A stretch of DNA of 64,000 nt from positions 35,632 through 99,631 of the forward strand of contig DAIPGN010000009.1 in NCBI GenBank assembly GCA_036771835.1. The letters run 5' to 3'. Below the pieces are notes generated by a model that searched no databases, was not told the origin of the DNA, and saw nothing but the letters and a program-made list of their open reading frames with translations. Each line of letters starts with the position of its first letter. Positions within the stretch are counted from its first letter, which is position 1. This stretch comes from UBA4877 sp002399285. GTDB taxonomy: Bacteria; Bacillota; Thermoanaerobacteria; Thermoanaerobacterales; UBA4877. Of the stretch, positions 16,279 to 25,876 are shown one piece after another. The position numbers and the translations under genes were made by a program.

Positions 16279-18273
16279 ATGAATAAAAGGCTGATAGGCC
16301 TGGCGTTATCTTTGATCATGATATTGACGGCGGGATGTTCCAGCATACCGATGCCCGGCGCCACCATGAAGCCGCCGTCCGCGCCTGAGGCAAAGAACGG
16401 AGAGCTGCAGGACTACAAACAGGTGGTCGCGGACTATCTTCCCGCGGGAGCGAAGCTGGAGGACGTCAACAACACCTCAGTATATCCCGTGGATGTGGAC
16501 GGGGATTCGGCCTTCGAATATCTGGCCACTTACAGGCTGGACGAGAGCAGGGTAGGAGCGTTTCTTTTAAAGAAGAGCGGCAGCGACTATAAGATAGTCT
16601 GGACCGACGTGGGCAAGGGATATGGGTTCGACACCGTCAAGATAGCGGACGTGACGGGGGACGGCCTTAACGATATACTCATAGGCTGGACCATAGGCGC
16701 GTCGGCCGGCAACGCGCTGGACGTGCTTTCATGGAGAAACAATACGCTGCAAAATATATACAGGACGTCCTATCACAGGATAGACGTGCAGGATATGGAG
16801 GGCTATTACGGCAAGGACGACGTTGCGGAGATAGCTCTGTGGACCAAGGATACCGGCGAGGCCTACGATGTGCAGGTGATGCGGTGGAACGAAAGGGATA
16901 AGGATTTCGAGAGCGCGCCCGACGTGTATCAGGCTTATTATCCGGGAGTTGTGCAGAAGGTCAAGGCGGCATCCGACGCCCGCTTTTATTGGTACTATCT
17001 TGGCATCGCCCAATACCGGGCGGGGCAGTATGAGGATGCTTTGGACTCGGTAGCTTCCGGTGAAAAGCTGCCCGGCGGCTATCCCGGAGACGCTGAGTTT
17101 TCCCTTCTTAAAGCGGATATCCTGAGGGATACGGACAAACTGGAACAGGCTTCCCATATCTATGACGGGCTGCTGTCCGCCGATAAGCCCGCGGACACGG
17201 CGTCTCCCGTGCGCATCACCGCGATGGCCTATTTCGGCAAGGGCGAGATATGCAGGATAAAGGGAGATTATGACACCGCGGAAGAGTATTATAAGAAGGC
17301 TCAGAGCAAGTCTATGGAGATAGAATTCAGGAGAGCTATCAACAGGCTGCCTGTGTACAAAACTGTGGATACTGTGGAAAACTACTTTAAAAACCTAAAT
17401 TCGGGAAACTTTAATGGGGAAAAGTTTGTGGAATGGGCAAGGGAAAATAATATCACATTATCCTACAAGGATGTCAAGACGAATGTGAACGGAATAAGAC
17501 GGGTGGTATTCGTAGACTACCTGAGCGAGGACCTGATGAAGGCCCACGAGGTGTTCTGGTGGGACAGGGGGACCCTCAAAAAGCAGCTGGCATTTTCCAA
17601 CGAGTTCTCGCCTGAAGACGTATTTACATTGGCGGTACAGGACTGCAGGATAGTGCGCGGGAGCGATAATTCCACGGAGGCGGGGGTCGTTGTGGAAACG
17701 TCATACCTCGGCAAGACTGCGCCCAGTCCCTATTATGGACTGCTCAGGCTCACCGACGATCATTGGAAGCTTGTATGGCGTCCTCCCGTATACAAATGGA
17801 GGAATAGCCACGCGACGGTCAAGATCAGCGGGTCGGGACTGAAGGAGTTAATACTCAAGGGAGACTCGGCGAGGACGAACGATGGCAAGAACCGCATATT
17901 CAACGAGAAGGGCGGCGCGCCCCGCCGTCATTTTGAAGATATCTGGCAGAGGGACGGAGACAGCTACAAGCTCACGGATTATGAATCCATACCGTCGGCC
18001 TACAATACCTTGGTCGAGTTTATATACAGCCTCTCAACGGATGATGAAGCTGCGGCCAAGGACCTGGTGGCCGATACGGCTTTGATAGAAAAGGCGAAAC
18101 AGCTTAAGCTCATACAGCCCGATCTGAGCGGACGCTGGATGCTGAAGACGGCGGACGCAGATGCGGAAACGGAGGGACCGTTCACAATAACCGGCGGCCC
18201 CGCGGACGGCATCACCTTTACCTTCGAGCAGCAAGGGCAGAAATGGCTGATAAAGGATATAATCAAAAAATAA
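16279..18273 (+). CDS. Large lipoprotein with FG-GAP-like and TPR-like regions
   Basis: The 664-aa protein has a lipoprotein signal peptide (lipobox LTAGC) and is anchored on the outer membrane face. Residues about 60-220 contain acidic repeats of FG-GAP/VCBS type (VDVDGDSAFEYLATY, IADVTGDGLNDILIG). A helical, TPR-like stretch (about 235-365; YYLGIAQYRAGQYEDALDSV, YFGKGEICRIKGDYDTAEEYY) and a C-terminal domain of unknown type follow. It lies next to a two-component system and probably belongs to its regulon. Function unknown; a wall or envelope-stress role is only a guess from context. Confidence 0.7.
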   Translation: MNKRLIGLALSLIMILTAGCSSIPMPGATMKPPSAPEAKNGELQDYKQVVADYLPAGAKLEDVNNTSVYPVDVDGDSAFEYLATYRLDESRVGAFLLKKSGSDYKIVWTDVGKGYGFDTVKIADVTGDGLNDILIGWTIGASAGNALDVLSWRNNTLQNIYRTSYHRIDVQDMEGYYGKDDVAEIALWTKDTGEAYDVQVMRWNERDKDFESAPDVYQAYYPGVVQKVKAASDARFYWYYLGIAQYRAGQYEDALDSVASGEKLPGGYPGDAEFSLLKADILRDTDKLEQASHIYDGLLSADKPADTASPVRITAMAYFGKGEICRIKGDYDTAEEYYKKAQSKSMEIEFRRAINRLPVYKTVDTVENYFKNLNSGNFNGEKFVEWARENNITLSYKDVKTNVNGIRRVVFVDYLSEDLMKAHEVFWWDRGTLKKQLAFSNEFSPEDVFTLAVQDCRIVRGSDNSTEAGVVVETSYLGKTAPSPYYGLLRLTDDHWKLVWRPPVYKWRNSHATVKISGSGLKELILKGDSARTNDGKNRIFNEKGGAPRRHFEDIWQRDGDSYKLTDYESIPSAYNTLVEFIYSLSTDDEAAAKDLVADTALIEKAKQLKLIQPDLSGRWMLKTADADAETEGPFTITGGPADGITFTFEQQGQKWLIKDIIKK

Positions 18274-18315
18274 GCATCATTTTGCAGGAAGGCGCTTTAT
18301 GAGCCGATATACGAT

Positions 18316-18344
18316 TTGTAAGCCTGCCTTGGGAATGATATAAT
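18316..18344 (+). promoter_or_regulatory. Sigma-A promoter of the secreted-protein gene
   Basis: TTGTAA (18316-18321) and TATAAT (18339-18344) are separated by 17 bp, 35 bases before the start codon. Confidence 0.65.
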
Positions 18345-18378
18345 GGATATATCAATAATTTGACAAGGGAGGTTAATT

Positions 18379-19578
18379 ATGAAAAGAATACTATCTACGG
18401 CGCTGGTCGTACTTATGGTACTGTCGCTGCCTGTGGCGGCAATGGCGCAGCAGCCGGCGGCGATTACAAAGGGCGAGTTTGTCAGGCTGCTCTTCGACAA
18501 GACGGCAACCGATCTGGGAGGAATGACATACGGAGATTACGCATCTAAAAACGGGATCTTGATAGGCGGAGGCAGCGGTTCTCTGGGACTGGACGATCCG
18601 CTGACATACGGCACCGCGGGGATAATCCTTTCGCGGTATATGGGCTTTTCCTCTTTTGACGCCCAGGTCACTGCGGCGTCGGAGTACGCGCATGCTGCGG
18701 AATATGGACTGCTGCCTGAGAATGCTGAGGCAAACGCAGCCGTTACACAGGAGTCCGCCGAGAGTATCGTAAGCGGCCTTGCTGCAAACATGGAAAGCGC
18801 GAGGGAGTTTGTAAACCATTCCAATGAGCAGACGACGGATAAATTTAGATTCGATATCGATATGTCGATGCAGGTATTGAGCGACGGCAAGACTGCGGAT
18901 ATGCCGGCGCAGATGTCAATGAATGCGGTCACCAAGACGGAGGTCGATCTGAATACCGGGATACATCAGATTGTGACGAGCAGTATGGAAGGCGCGGATC
19001 AGAGCGCGATCGAGGAGTACATCCTGAAGGACGGCATATATGCAAAGGCCGCGGACAAAGACGGCAAAGAGACATGGACCGTCTTAAAGGGCCTGGCCAT
19101 GCCCGACCTCAAACAGCAGACGGAGATAAGCCCCGAACAGACGAAGGGCATGGATAAGTACGTCACCTACAGGGATATGGGAGAAGTGGTCGTAGACGGG
19201 CAAAAGCTCAGGAGGATCGACGCGTTTTTGAACATAAAGGACATGAACTATGTGGATCAGGCGCTCGATATGGCCGGCATGGGAGATACGATGAAGGAAC
19301 TGCTGCAGGGTCAGAATGCCGGCGACATGTTCAGGGGAATGTACGGCAAGATAGTCTACTATATAGATCCTGAGACGAACCTCGTTAAAAGCGCAGACAT
19401 ACAGGAGAGGGTAGACTTCAATCCGGACTTCAAGGTGTCGGACCAGCCGATATCCATAACTTCCGAGCAGATCTTGTTAAAGGCCAAGTACTATGACTAC
19501 AACAGCGACGATATAAAGATAGAGCTTCCCGACGAGGCGAAGAACGCCGAAGTAATAGATATGACGAAGCAGATGTAG
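18379..19578 (+). CDS. Secreted protein with a partial S-layer-homology-like N-terminus
   Basis: The 399-aa protein has a clear signal peptide, with cleavage probable after AMA. The next 80 residues (ITKGEFVRLLF, then YASKNGILIGGGSGSLGLDDPLTYGTAGIILSRY) resemble one and a half SLH motifs, which tie proteins to wall polymers. The remaining about 280 residues resemble lipoprotein-like domains that bind hydrophobic ligands (LKDGIYAKAADKDGKETW, VDGQKLRRIDAFLN), but no family is certain. A perfect GGGAGG site precedes the ATG and a bidirectional terminator follows. Confidence 0.7.
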   Translation: MKRILSTALVVLMVLSLPVAAMAQQPAAITKGEFVRLLFDKTATDLGGMTYGDYASKNGILIGGGSGSLGLDDPLTYGTAGIILSRYMGFSSFDAQVTAASEYAHAAEYGLLPENAEANAAVTQESAESIVSGLAANMESAREFVNHSNEQTTDKFRFDIDMSMQVLSDGKTADMPAQMSMNAVTKTEVDLNTGIHQIVTSSMEGADQSAIEEYILKDGIYAKAADKDGKETWTVLKGLAMPDLKQQTEISPEQTKGMDKYVTYRDMGEVVVDGQKLRRIDAFLNIKDMNYVDQALDMAGMGDTMKELLQGQNAGDMFRGMYGKIVYYIDPETNLVKSADIQERVDFNPDFKVSDQPISITSEQILLKAKYYDYNSDDIKIELPDEAKNAEVIDMTKQM

Positions 19579-19607
19579 ACTGGGGAAACAATTAAAACAT
19601 AAAAAGG

Positions 19608-19645
19608 TGGCGTCAATCGGTATGTATGATTGGCGCCATTTTTTT
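19608..19645. terminator. Bidirectional terminator between convergent genes
   Basis: An 11-bp stem with one G-U pair (19608-19618 with 19628-19638) is flanked by T7 on the plus strand and T5 on the minus strand. Confidence 0.8.
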
Positions 19646-19663
19646 ATTGCAGCCCAGTTTGCA

Positions 19664-20557
19664 TCACGGTCTTGCCGTATCGGCACTGATGCGGTGCAGT
19701 TTGGTCGCGCAGGGCAGATCACCGGCATGGGAATAATCGCTGTCGTAGATCAAATCGGCACAATAGACCAGCGAGGCTCCGTTTAAAGTGAAGCGGCGGT
19801 AATTTGCCTCCGGCAGCGGATAATGCTCATCGGCGGGAGAGTAGCTCGGGGACGAGCAGTCGCTGCTCCCTTCCGCGCCGCTTAGTACCGCCTGCGCCGC
19901 CTCCATATACCTGTCTATCCAATCCGCTCCGATAGGCGCTCCGTTATGGCCCGGGCAGATAAGATCGAAATCCTTGCGGAAGCCCGCCAGTTTTTTAAGA
20001 GCCCTCAGGCAGGTCTCCACCGTGGAAGCGGGCCGCGAATGGAACTGCCCCGGTTTTTCGGCGTATCCCGGCAGCAGAAGTACCTGTCCCGAATCCACTT
20101 CGTCCCCGGGGAAAAGAAGCCTGCGGCCGGCGTCAAGCACGGCTATGCTGCCCGGGGCATGGCAGTCCAGTTTGATGATTTGCAGCGGCCGGTTCCCCGG
20201 GTCTATTATGTCTTCGTCGCCGACGAAGCTGTATTCATAATCCAGAGGATAGTCCTGCGCGGCCTGGCCCATGGTGTTTTTGGCGCTTCTGGAGGTCTCC
20301 TCCGTCAGATATACCGTATCAAAAAATCCGTTCCCTCCGGTATGGTCAAAATGGCTGTGGGTATTTATGACAGCCCTGACCGGAAGCGGCGTCAGGCTTT
20401 GGGCGAAGGCCCGGATGTCATGGACGGAGCAGCCTGCGTCGATCATGACCGCTTCCCGGTCACCGGCCAATAAAAAGCGGTCGCAGCTGTCTCCGCCGCC
20501 GCTGATCATCCATGTGCCGGGCCTTAGTTTTTGCGCGCTGAAATTTTGCTCGATCAT
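19664..20557 (-). CDS. Metallo-beta-lactamase-fold hydrolase
   Basis: The 297-aa protein has the zinc motif THSHFDHTGG and further ligands in LDCHAPGS and CPGHNGAP, as in the glyoxalase II/MBL superfamily. The substrate cannot be told. It starts 20 bases after the MATE gene behind AAAGGATGAG, so it looks like the last gene of the PTS/SIS operon that begins at 25619. It might act on a compound released or modified by that pathway. Confidence 0.8.
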   Translation of the reverse strand: MIEQNFSAQKLRPGTWMISGGGDSCDRFLLAGDREAVMIDAGCSVHDIRAFAQSLTPLPVRAVINTHSHFDHTGGNGFFDTVYLTEETSRSAKNTMGQAAQDYPLDYEYSFVGDEDIIDPGNRPLQIIKLDCHAPGSIAVLDAGRRLLFPGDEVDSGQVLLLPGYAEKPGQFHSRPASTVETCLRALKKLAGFRKDFDLICPGHNGAPIGADWIDRYMEAAQAVLSGAEGSSDCSSPSYSPADEHYPLPEANYRRFTLNGASLVYCADLIYDSDYSHAGDLPCATKLHRISADTARP

Positions 20558-20577
20558 TTATCTCATCCTTTCGTTTA

Positions 20578-21948
20578 TCAGGCTTTGCTCTCGGTAAAAT
20601 TACGCCGCCATTTTCCGCTGCGGATGCGTGCCTCGCTCGTTACGACCTTCATGATCTGATCGCTCTTGATCAAAAAAAACACGGCCGGGACGGACAGTTT
20701 CCAGACAAAGGCGGAGAGGTAGCCCAACGGCAATATCACAGCCCAAAGGAAGATCAGATCGTTTGCCATTGCGAACACCACATCTCCTCCTCCCCGCAGT
20801 ATGCCCATCATATTCATGATCTGTACCGCGCTGAAGAAGGCGATGACCGTGCCGACCAGCATGATCTGATCCGCATAGATCTTGGTCAGATCGCTTACCT
20901 GATAAAAATCAATGATGAAGCTTCTCATAAGGAATATCAGACCTGCGGCCAGCAATCCGACTATGATCGAAAGCCTTTGAAAATAACACCTGAGGAAGGT
21001 GAGAAGATCCTCGTTCCCCGCCCCTATAGCATTGGCGACAAGCACGCAGGCAGCGGAGGTAACGCCGCTCACCATTACGTCGGAAAGCTGATTGGCCACG
21101 CTGTAAATACTGTTTGCTGAGATGACCTCGCGCCCCATGTGTCCTAAGATCATGGAAAGCACGCTGCTTCCCAGGGCCCAGAACAGCTCGTTGCATATGA
21201 CGGGGGTGCTGACGGAGAAATACGGCCGGGCCAATGATCTATCCAGTTCTTTAAGCTTATGCGGCCGAATTTTAAGTTTGTCCTCGCGGAAACAGACGAA
21301 CCATAGGATCAGGCCGAATTCGCATATCCTGGCGATCAGCGTAGCTATGGCGGCTCCGCTTATTCCGAAAGAGAAGCCTGCGAAACTCCCGAAGAGAAAC
21401 AGCCAGTTAAGTACGGCCTTTACGATCAGTGCCAGCCATGCCCCGGCCATGCCGATCTTTACGGTGTGAACGGCCTGCAGCACGCCCGTTGTCACGGTCG
21501 AAAGCGTATAAAACAGGTAAGAAAGCGCCGATATGCGCAGATAGCCTATTCCCTCCGCGATAATTTCGCCGTCATTCGTGAAAAGCCTTAATATCTGGCC
21601 GGGGAAGATGACCCCCGCCGCGGTGATGGCCAGTGCAAAGATGGCCGCCATCCGATAGGTATATGCCAGCACCTTGTGGATGGAGTCTACGTCTCCCTTG
21701 CCCCAGAACTGCGCCGCAAGTACATTGGAACCGGATGCGATACCGGCCGAAACCAGCGTGACGATCATAAAGACCTGATTGCTGAGGGAAGCGACGGAAA
21801 GGGGAACTTCCCCCAGCTGACCGAGCATAAGGGTATCGAGCAGGTTAACAAGAAAACTGACTATACTTTGCGCAGCCAGCGGCAGAGCGATCGAGACGGT
21901 CATCCTAGTTATCCGGCTGCCGTCCAAGCTGTCTTGGTTCATGGGCAT
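20578..21948 (-). CDS. MATE-family multidrug/metabolite exporter
   Basis: About 456 aa with 12 predicted membrane segments arranged as two MATE repeats (PLAAQSIVSFLVNLLDTLMLGQLG; later PVICNELFWALGSSVLSMILG). It is a cation-coupled antiporter in the cytoplasmic membrane. The ATG at 21948 overlaps the stop of the SIS-domain gene (TGATG); a TTG three bases earlier is also possible. Coupling to a sugar-PTS operon suggests that it exports a by-product or a toxic intermediate, which is inference. Confidence 0.88.
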   Translation of the reverse strand: MPMNQDSLDGSRITRMTVSIALPLAAQSIVSFLVNLLDTLMLGQLGEVPLSVASLSNQVFMIVTLVSAGIASGSNVLAAQFWGKGDVDSIHKVLAYTYRMAAIFALAITAAGVIFPGQILRLFTNDGEIIAEGIGYLRISALSYLFYTLSTVTTGVLQAVHTVKIGMAGAWLALIVKAVLNWLFLFGSFAGFSFGISGAAIATLIARICEFGLILWFVCFREDKLKIRPHKLKELDRSLARPYFSVSTPVICNELFWALGSSVLSMILGHMGREVISANSIYSVANQLSDVMVSGVTSAACVLVANAIGAGNEDLLTFLRCYFQRLSIIVGLLAAGLIFLMRSFIIDFYQVSDLTKIYADQIMLVGTVIAFFSAVQIMNMMGILRGGGDVVFAMANDLIFLWAVILPLGYLSAFVWKLSVPAVFFLIKSDQIMKVVTSEARIRSGKWRRNFTESKA

Positions 21949-23033
21949 CAATTATTATCCTCGCCGTGGGTGACAAAATACCGCTCCATAAGCTCATGGT
22001 GCTGCGGTGCCATGAGATCGCGCCCGCAGTCCACGGTAAGGCGGTAAATAAGCGCCTGAACGGAGCTGATAAGTTCAAGCGCACTGAAACACCCGCCGGC
22101 TAGCTCAAGTGCCAGATCATGTTCATGGGCCGTCCGAGAGCCGATCACGAAGCCGTTTCCCATTACCTCTTCCATATAACGTCCGAGGGCGAGCGCCTTG
22201 TCGTTTTCTCTGCCTCCGTCATTCAAAACTATTACGCAGTGGCTGGCGTTATAGCCGTAGTTGGGACCATGAAGGCTTTCCTCCAGTTCATAGCCCATGG
22301 AGGGCTTCTGAAGTATTTCCCATCCCTTGAGCGCCGCCTCGGCAGCCACTCCGTAAAGAGAATCGGCTCCCGCAAAGATCAGGCATTCCGAACGCAGCAT
22401 TTGCCACTTGTTTTGTCCGGTCCACTCCAAGGTTTTGTCTATGATATCGTCAATGCTTTTTGGAAGCTGCCCGGCAAGTTTTATCAGCGCATCGTAGTCC
22501 TCGCTGTTTACGATGCCCTTTGCAAGTCCGAGTTCAAGCCCCAGAAGCATTTGGGACATCACGGAAGAGGAATATCCTATGGTGCGCATGGGATATTCCT
22601 CATATCCGCAGCCCATATCCCAGTGACAGGGGGATTCCTTTGCCAAAGGAGTATCCGCGGATTCGGTAATGCTGACGAAATGATATCCGAGATCCCTTAC
22701 TATCTTCGCCGCATTTCTTGTTTCAATGGAGGTACCCGTCTGAGAAGTAAATACATACAGGGCGTGCGGATTTAAACAGGCTGCGCTGTGGCAGAAATCA
22801 TTCGGGACATAGACCGAGGCCCTGATGCCGGCGTACTTTTCTATAAAGCTTCTGCTTGTAAGCGCAGAGGTATTTGACGTTCCCGAGCCGACAAATATGA
22901 TCTCGTCTATGGAATCCCTTTCGCCGCCGAGATAGTTTAAAAGCTGCGCTGCCCTTTCCTTGCAGCCCGCGGTGATGCCTTCTATTATTCCCGGGGTTCT
23001 TTTGATACAATCGAGCATAGTCACCATATGCAT
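21948..23033 (-). CDS. SIS-domain sugar-phosphate isomerase/deglycase (GlmS-C/FrlB-like)
   Basis: The 361-aa protein has two SIS domains: the first with FVGSGTSNTSALTSR and TSQTGTSIETRNA, the second with AGADSLYGVAAEAALKGWEIL and ELEESLHGPNYG. There is no glutaminase domain, so it is not GlmS itself. Homologues in PTS operons (FrlB, GfrE/F) split phosphorylated Amadori compounds or isomerise amino-sugar phosphates. Here it follows a four-subunit mannose-family PTS and should process the sugar phosphate that this PTS delivers. A hairpin at 23051-23085 separates it from the EIID gene. Confidence 0.8.
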   Translation of the reverse strand: MHMVTMLDCIKRTPGIIEGITAGCKERAAQLLNYLGGERDSIDEIIFVGSGTSNTSALTSRSFIEKYAGIRASVYVPNDFCHSAACLNPHALYVFTSQTGTSIETRNAAKIVRDLGYHFVSITESADTPLAKESPCHWDMGCGYEEYPMRTIGYSSSVMSQMLLGLELGLAKGIVNSEDYDALIKLAGQLPKSIDDIIDKTLEWTGQNKWQMLRSECLIFAGADSLYGVAAEAALKGWEILQKPSMGYELEESLHGPNYGYNASHCVIVLNDGGRENDKALALGRYMEEVMGNGFVIGSRTAHEHDLALELAGGCFSALELISSVQALIYRLTVDCGRDLMAPQHHELMERYFVTHGEDNN

Positions 23034-23050
23034 AGCCTCCTTTTAAATGA

Positions 23051-23085
23051 AAAGCATCAGTGTCGTATTACGGTACTGATGCTTT
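23051..23085 (-). other. Intercistronic hairpin between EIID and SIS genes
   Basis: A perfect 11-bp stem (23051-23061 with 23075-23085) lies between the two genes. The following tract on the minus strand (TTTCATTTAAAA) is too weak for full termination. It may set the ratio of transporter to enzyme mRNA. Confidence 0.55.
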
Positions 23086-23101
23086 ATGGATATTTATAAG
23101 C

Positions 23102-23923
23102 TTAGAAAATTCCTATCACAGCACCGGCAACTCCCAATACTATGAGCAAAAGCATCATCCAGATCGGCTTGCCGCCCTTGCCGAGAGACTTGAAACATCC
23201 CAGAGTGAGCAGAAGCGGAAGCATCCCGGGCATTATGGAGTCCAATAAACTCTGAATCTCCAGCTTGTTTCCCTGAATAGACATTACCAAGGGGATATTG
23301 AATTTTACCATTGTGCAGGTCATAGCTCCTACCGTCATAAGACCGATAATACCCGCAGCCTTTGTGATCTGTCCCATTACTCCGCTGTCTATGGCCTTCT
23401 TGATGAAGCTGGAACCCATGCCATAGCCGATATACGTACCGTAATAACGAGGGAAGAATGCTACGAGATTGAATAAAAGCAGGTGGATGACAGCACCGAG
23501 AATATTTCCCGTGGCAGCCAGTGAAGCGCCGATACCCAGCGTAATGACGCGCACCGCACCCCAGAATATGGAGTCGCCGATACCGGCGAACGGGCCCATA
23601 AGGCTTACCTTTACGGTGTTTATACTGGTAGTATCAAAATTCGGGTCCTTGGAAGCTTCCTTTTCCATGGCCGCGGAAAGTCCGGTGATAAATGAACCCA
23701 TGGTCGGAGTCGTATTAAAGAGTTCAAAATGGCGCTTAAGCGCGGTCTTTTGATCCTTGGGGTCTTTCCAGAAACGTTTTATAACGGGGATCATTGTGTA
23801 GACATAGCCGAGGCCCTGCATACGCTCATAGTTGTATGTCGAGCTGATCGTCATGGTGCGCCAGAAGACCTGTTTGAGCATTTTATTATCTTCATTGCTG
23901 AGATTATATTTTTCCTTAATCAT
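23102..23923 (-). CDS. PTS mannose-family EIID
   Basis: The product is 273 aa from ATG 23923 (MIKEKYNLSNEDNKMLKQVF), chosen because GAGGAGG lies just upstream inside the EIIC gene and the family starts here. Family motifs are TSTYNYERMQGLGYVY, MGPFAGIGDSIFWG and the hydrophobic C-terminal segment. With EIIC it forms the membrane channel of a mannose/sorbose-type PTS. It overlaps the EIIC gene by eight bases. Confidence 0.92.
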   Translation of the reverse strand: MIKEKYNLSNEDNKMLKQVFWRTMTISSTYNYERMQGLGYVYTMIPVIKRFWKDPKDQKTALKRHFELFNTTPTMGSFITGLSAAMEKEASKDPNFDTTSINTVKVSLMGPFAGIGDSIFWGAVRVITLGIGASLAATGNILGAVIHLLLFNLVAFFPRYYGTYIGYGMGSSFIKKAIDSGVMGQITKAAGIIGLMTVGAMTCTMVKFNIPLVMSIQGNKLEIQSLLDSIMPGMLPLLLTLGCFKSLGKGGKPIWMMLLLIVLGVAGAVIGIF

Positions 23924-24701
23924 TGAATAATTCCTCCTCTGCATTTTTAGCAGCTGCAGGGGCCGCCTTCTGATTTGCCCTTTCTTCAAGAATGATGATA
24001 ATTGCCAAGACCGCACCGACCGCGGCTACGCCCATGATCGGAAGCTTGAAATAGGCAACGAGCAGGAAGCCCACGAAAAAGTATACCGCCATCTTTTTAG
24101 ACCACATCATCCTGAGAAGCAGTGCGATGCCGACTGCGGGAAGCAGACCGCTGGCATAGTTAAGCCCATTGATGACTACCTGCGGCAGCATGGAAATAAG
24201 TCTTTCGGCCGGGCCGCTGCCGAATAGCAGGGCACTGAACGTTATTACGGCCTTTGGAACACCGGAAAGGAATGCGATAAGAAAATGAAGAATTTCAATT
24301 CCCTTTGTGTTTCCGGTTTCGCAGAAGCGTTCGGCCATCGGATTAAAGAGGCCGTGAATAAAGTAAACCAGTAAAGTCAGGAAGGAGCCGAGCGCTGCGA
24401 TCGGAACCGCAAAGGTGAGGGCTACCTCCACACTCTTACCCATAGTGATAGCAAAAGCGGTGCCTATGACCGAACCGAGTGTGGCGTCGGCCGGGAGCGT
24501 GCCGCCGATACCCATCGCGCCCATGAAAACGAGCTGAAGGGTGGCGCCTGCGATGATGCCCGTCTGTAAATCACCGAGGATCAGTCCGACAATGGGACAG
24601 ATGACAAGGGGGGTGTTGAGCATGGGATAGGCGAACCAGCCTTCGGCCCATTCCATCAGCAAGACAACCAGAGCAATTGATAAAGCTTGAACAACAGTCA
24701 T
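23916..24701 (-). CDS. PTS mannose-family EIIC
   Basis: The 261-aa membrane protein contains the family segment GLILGDLQTGIIAGATLQLVFMG and a conserved GGTLPADATLGSVIGTAF stretch. It is the sugar-translocating subunit. It lies in the order EIIA-EIIB-EIIC-EIID, typical of lev/man/gfr operons. Confidence 0.93.
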   Translation of the reverse strand: MTVVQALSIALVVLLMEWAEGWFAYPMLNTPLVICPIVGLILGDLQTGIIAGATLQLVFMGAMGIGGTLPADATLGSVIGTAFAITMGKSVEVALTFAVPIAALGSFLTLLVYFIHGLFNPMAERFCETGNTKGIEILHFLIAFLSGVPKAVITFSALLFGSGPAERLISMLPQVVINGLNYASGLLPAVGIALLLRMMWSKKMAVYFFVGFLLVAYFKLPIMGVAAVGAVLAIIIILEERANQKAAPAAAKNAEEELFND

Positions 24702-24717
24702 TTTTTTACCTCCTCAT

Positions 24718-25191
24718 TTATTTTAGTAGATTTTTAGCGGATCGCGGAGAATCGGTCGGGACCATTCTGAACTCCACATCGCCTACCAGCTCGATCAGGC
24801 GGCGCAGCGTCTTTATGTCGCCGTCGTTGACAAATACGGCCGGAGCGATGAGCTTCGATCCCTCTTTCTTTTTGATGCCGCCTATATTAATATGGTGTAT
24901 GCAATCGGTTTTTTCTGCCAGCCGCAGAGCATCCTCGATCGTTCTTACTATAGCGAAAATAGTAATGCCGTTGGACCGCGGGTCATTCAGCAGTTCTGCG
25001 GCGCCGTCGATGGAACGTATGGCCAATTTCATTCCCGTGGGTTTTGCCATTTTAAGCGCTATTTTGGCCATTTCATCCTGCATGACCGCATCATCGGCTA
25101 TCAGTATGGAAGATGCATCCACGTTGCTCAGCCAGGTCACGGCCACCTGGCCATGAAGCAGCCGTGCATCCACGCGCAGTAACTTCACCAT
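24718..25191 (-). CDS. PTS mannose-family EIIB
   Basis: The 157-aa cytoplasmic subunit carries the phosphorylated His13 in VDARLLHGQVAVTW. It transfers phosphate from EIIA to the incoming sugar. The start overlaps the EIIA stop by seven bases. Confidence 0.93.
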   Translation of the reverse strand: MVKLLRVDARLLHGQVAVTWLSNVDASSILIADDAVMQDEMAKIALKMAKPTGMKLAIRSIDGAAELLNDPRSNGITIFAIVRTIEDALRLAEKTDCIHHINIGGIKKKEGSKLIAPAVFVNDGDIKTLRRLIELVGDVEFRMVPTDSPRSAKNLLK

Positions 25192-25619
25192 AGTGAATCT
25201 CCCTCCTTTCCTTCCTTAAGCGATTGGATCGCCGCCTTGTCCAAGAAAAAGATATCGTTTTTGCCTGTTTCGAGTATCCTTTGAAGAATCCCGGGATCCC
25301 GCGTATTTAGCTGAGAAGTACACAGCTCCAGCACCATGCCGAGGTTCATACCGGAGATGATTTTTATGTCTTCCTCTCTCTTCAGCAATTGGATCATCGC
25401 ATGATGAACGCTGCCGCTCTTGATGTCACATACGACAAATATTTCATCGCCGGATGCGCCGTCGATTTCCTTCTGTACCGCTTCCAACAAGGCCTGTATT
25501 GTTTCGTATTTATCCAGCCCATAGCCGTGAATGCAATAATGATCGCCCAGGATCATTTTTACCGCGCTCAGCATCCCTTCTGCAAGACTTCCGTGGGACG
25601 CCAGAATAATCCGTCTCAT
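25185..25619 (-). CDS. PTS mannose-family EIIA
   Basis: The 144-aa protein has the phosphorylatable His9 in LASHGSLAEGM near the N-terminus. It is the first gene of the operon, 72 bases downstream of a near-perfect sigma-54 promoter. Confidence 0.92.
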   Translation of the reverse strand: MRRIILASHGSLAEGMLSAVKMILGDHYCIHGYGLDKYETIQALLEAVQKEIDGASGDEIFVVCDIKSGSVHHAMIQLLKREEDIKIISGMNLGMVLELCTSQLNTRDPGILQRILETGKNDIFFLDKAAIQSLKEGKEGDSLW

Positions 25620-25690
25620 CTTTTAGAGTTTCCCTCCATTCTTCCTTACATGCTCTTTCTTTTTTAAATTTTATTGACTGATGCAATATA

Positions 25691-25707
25691 ATGCAAAAAG
25701 CGTGCCA
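25691..25707 (-). promoter_or_regulatory. Sigma-54 (-24/-12) promoter of the PTS operon
   Basis: Read on the minus strand this is TGGCACGCTTTTTGCAT, with GG and GC ten bases apart, matching the sigma-54 consensus TGGCACG-N4-TTGCW. It points at the EIIA gene. The LevR-type activator gene lies directly upstream. Confidence 0.88.
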
Positions 25708-25827
25708 CGAATTACAGGCAGCGCGCTTTTAATATGGGATTCTTTGCTATTTGCAGTTTTTAAGCACCTTTGGCGGACTAAAATATTTTTGACTGTTTTT
25801 TATAGCAAGGACTTAGATAGAAAGGCT

Positions 25828-25855
25828 CGTCACTATTTTAGATATTTTCGTCACT
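25828..25855 (-). promoter_or_regulatory. Candidate enhancer (UAS) for the LevR-type activator
   Basis: CGTCACT occurs at 25828-25834 and again at 25849-25855, exactly 21 bp apart (two helical turns), about 130 bp upstream of the sigma-54 promoter. Direct repeats at this distance are expected for an enhancer-binding activator. Assignment is inferred. Confidence 0.4.
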
Positions 25856-25876
25856 GTGCAGCAGGCCCAAAGGCGG

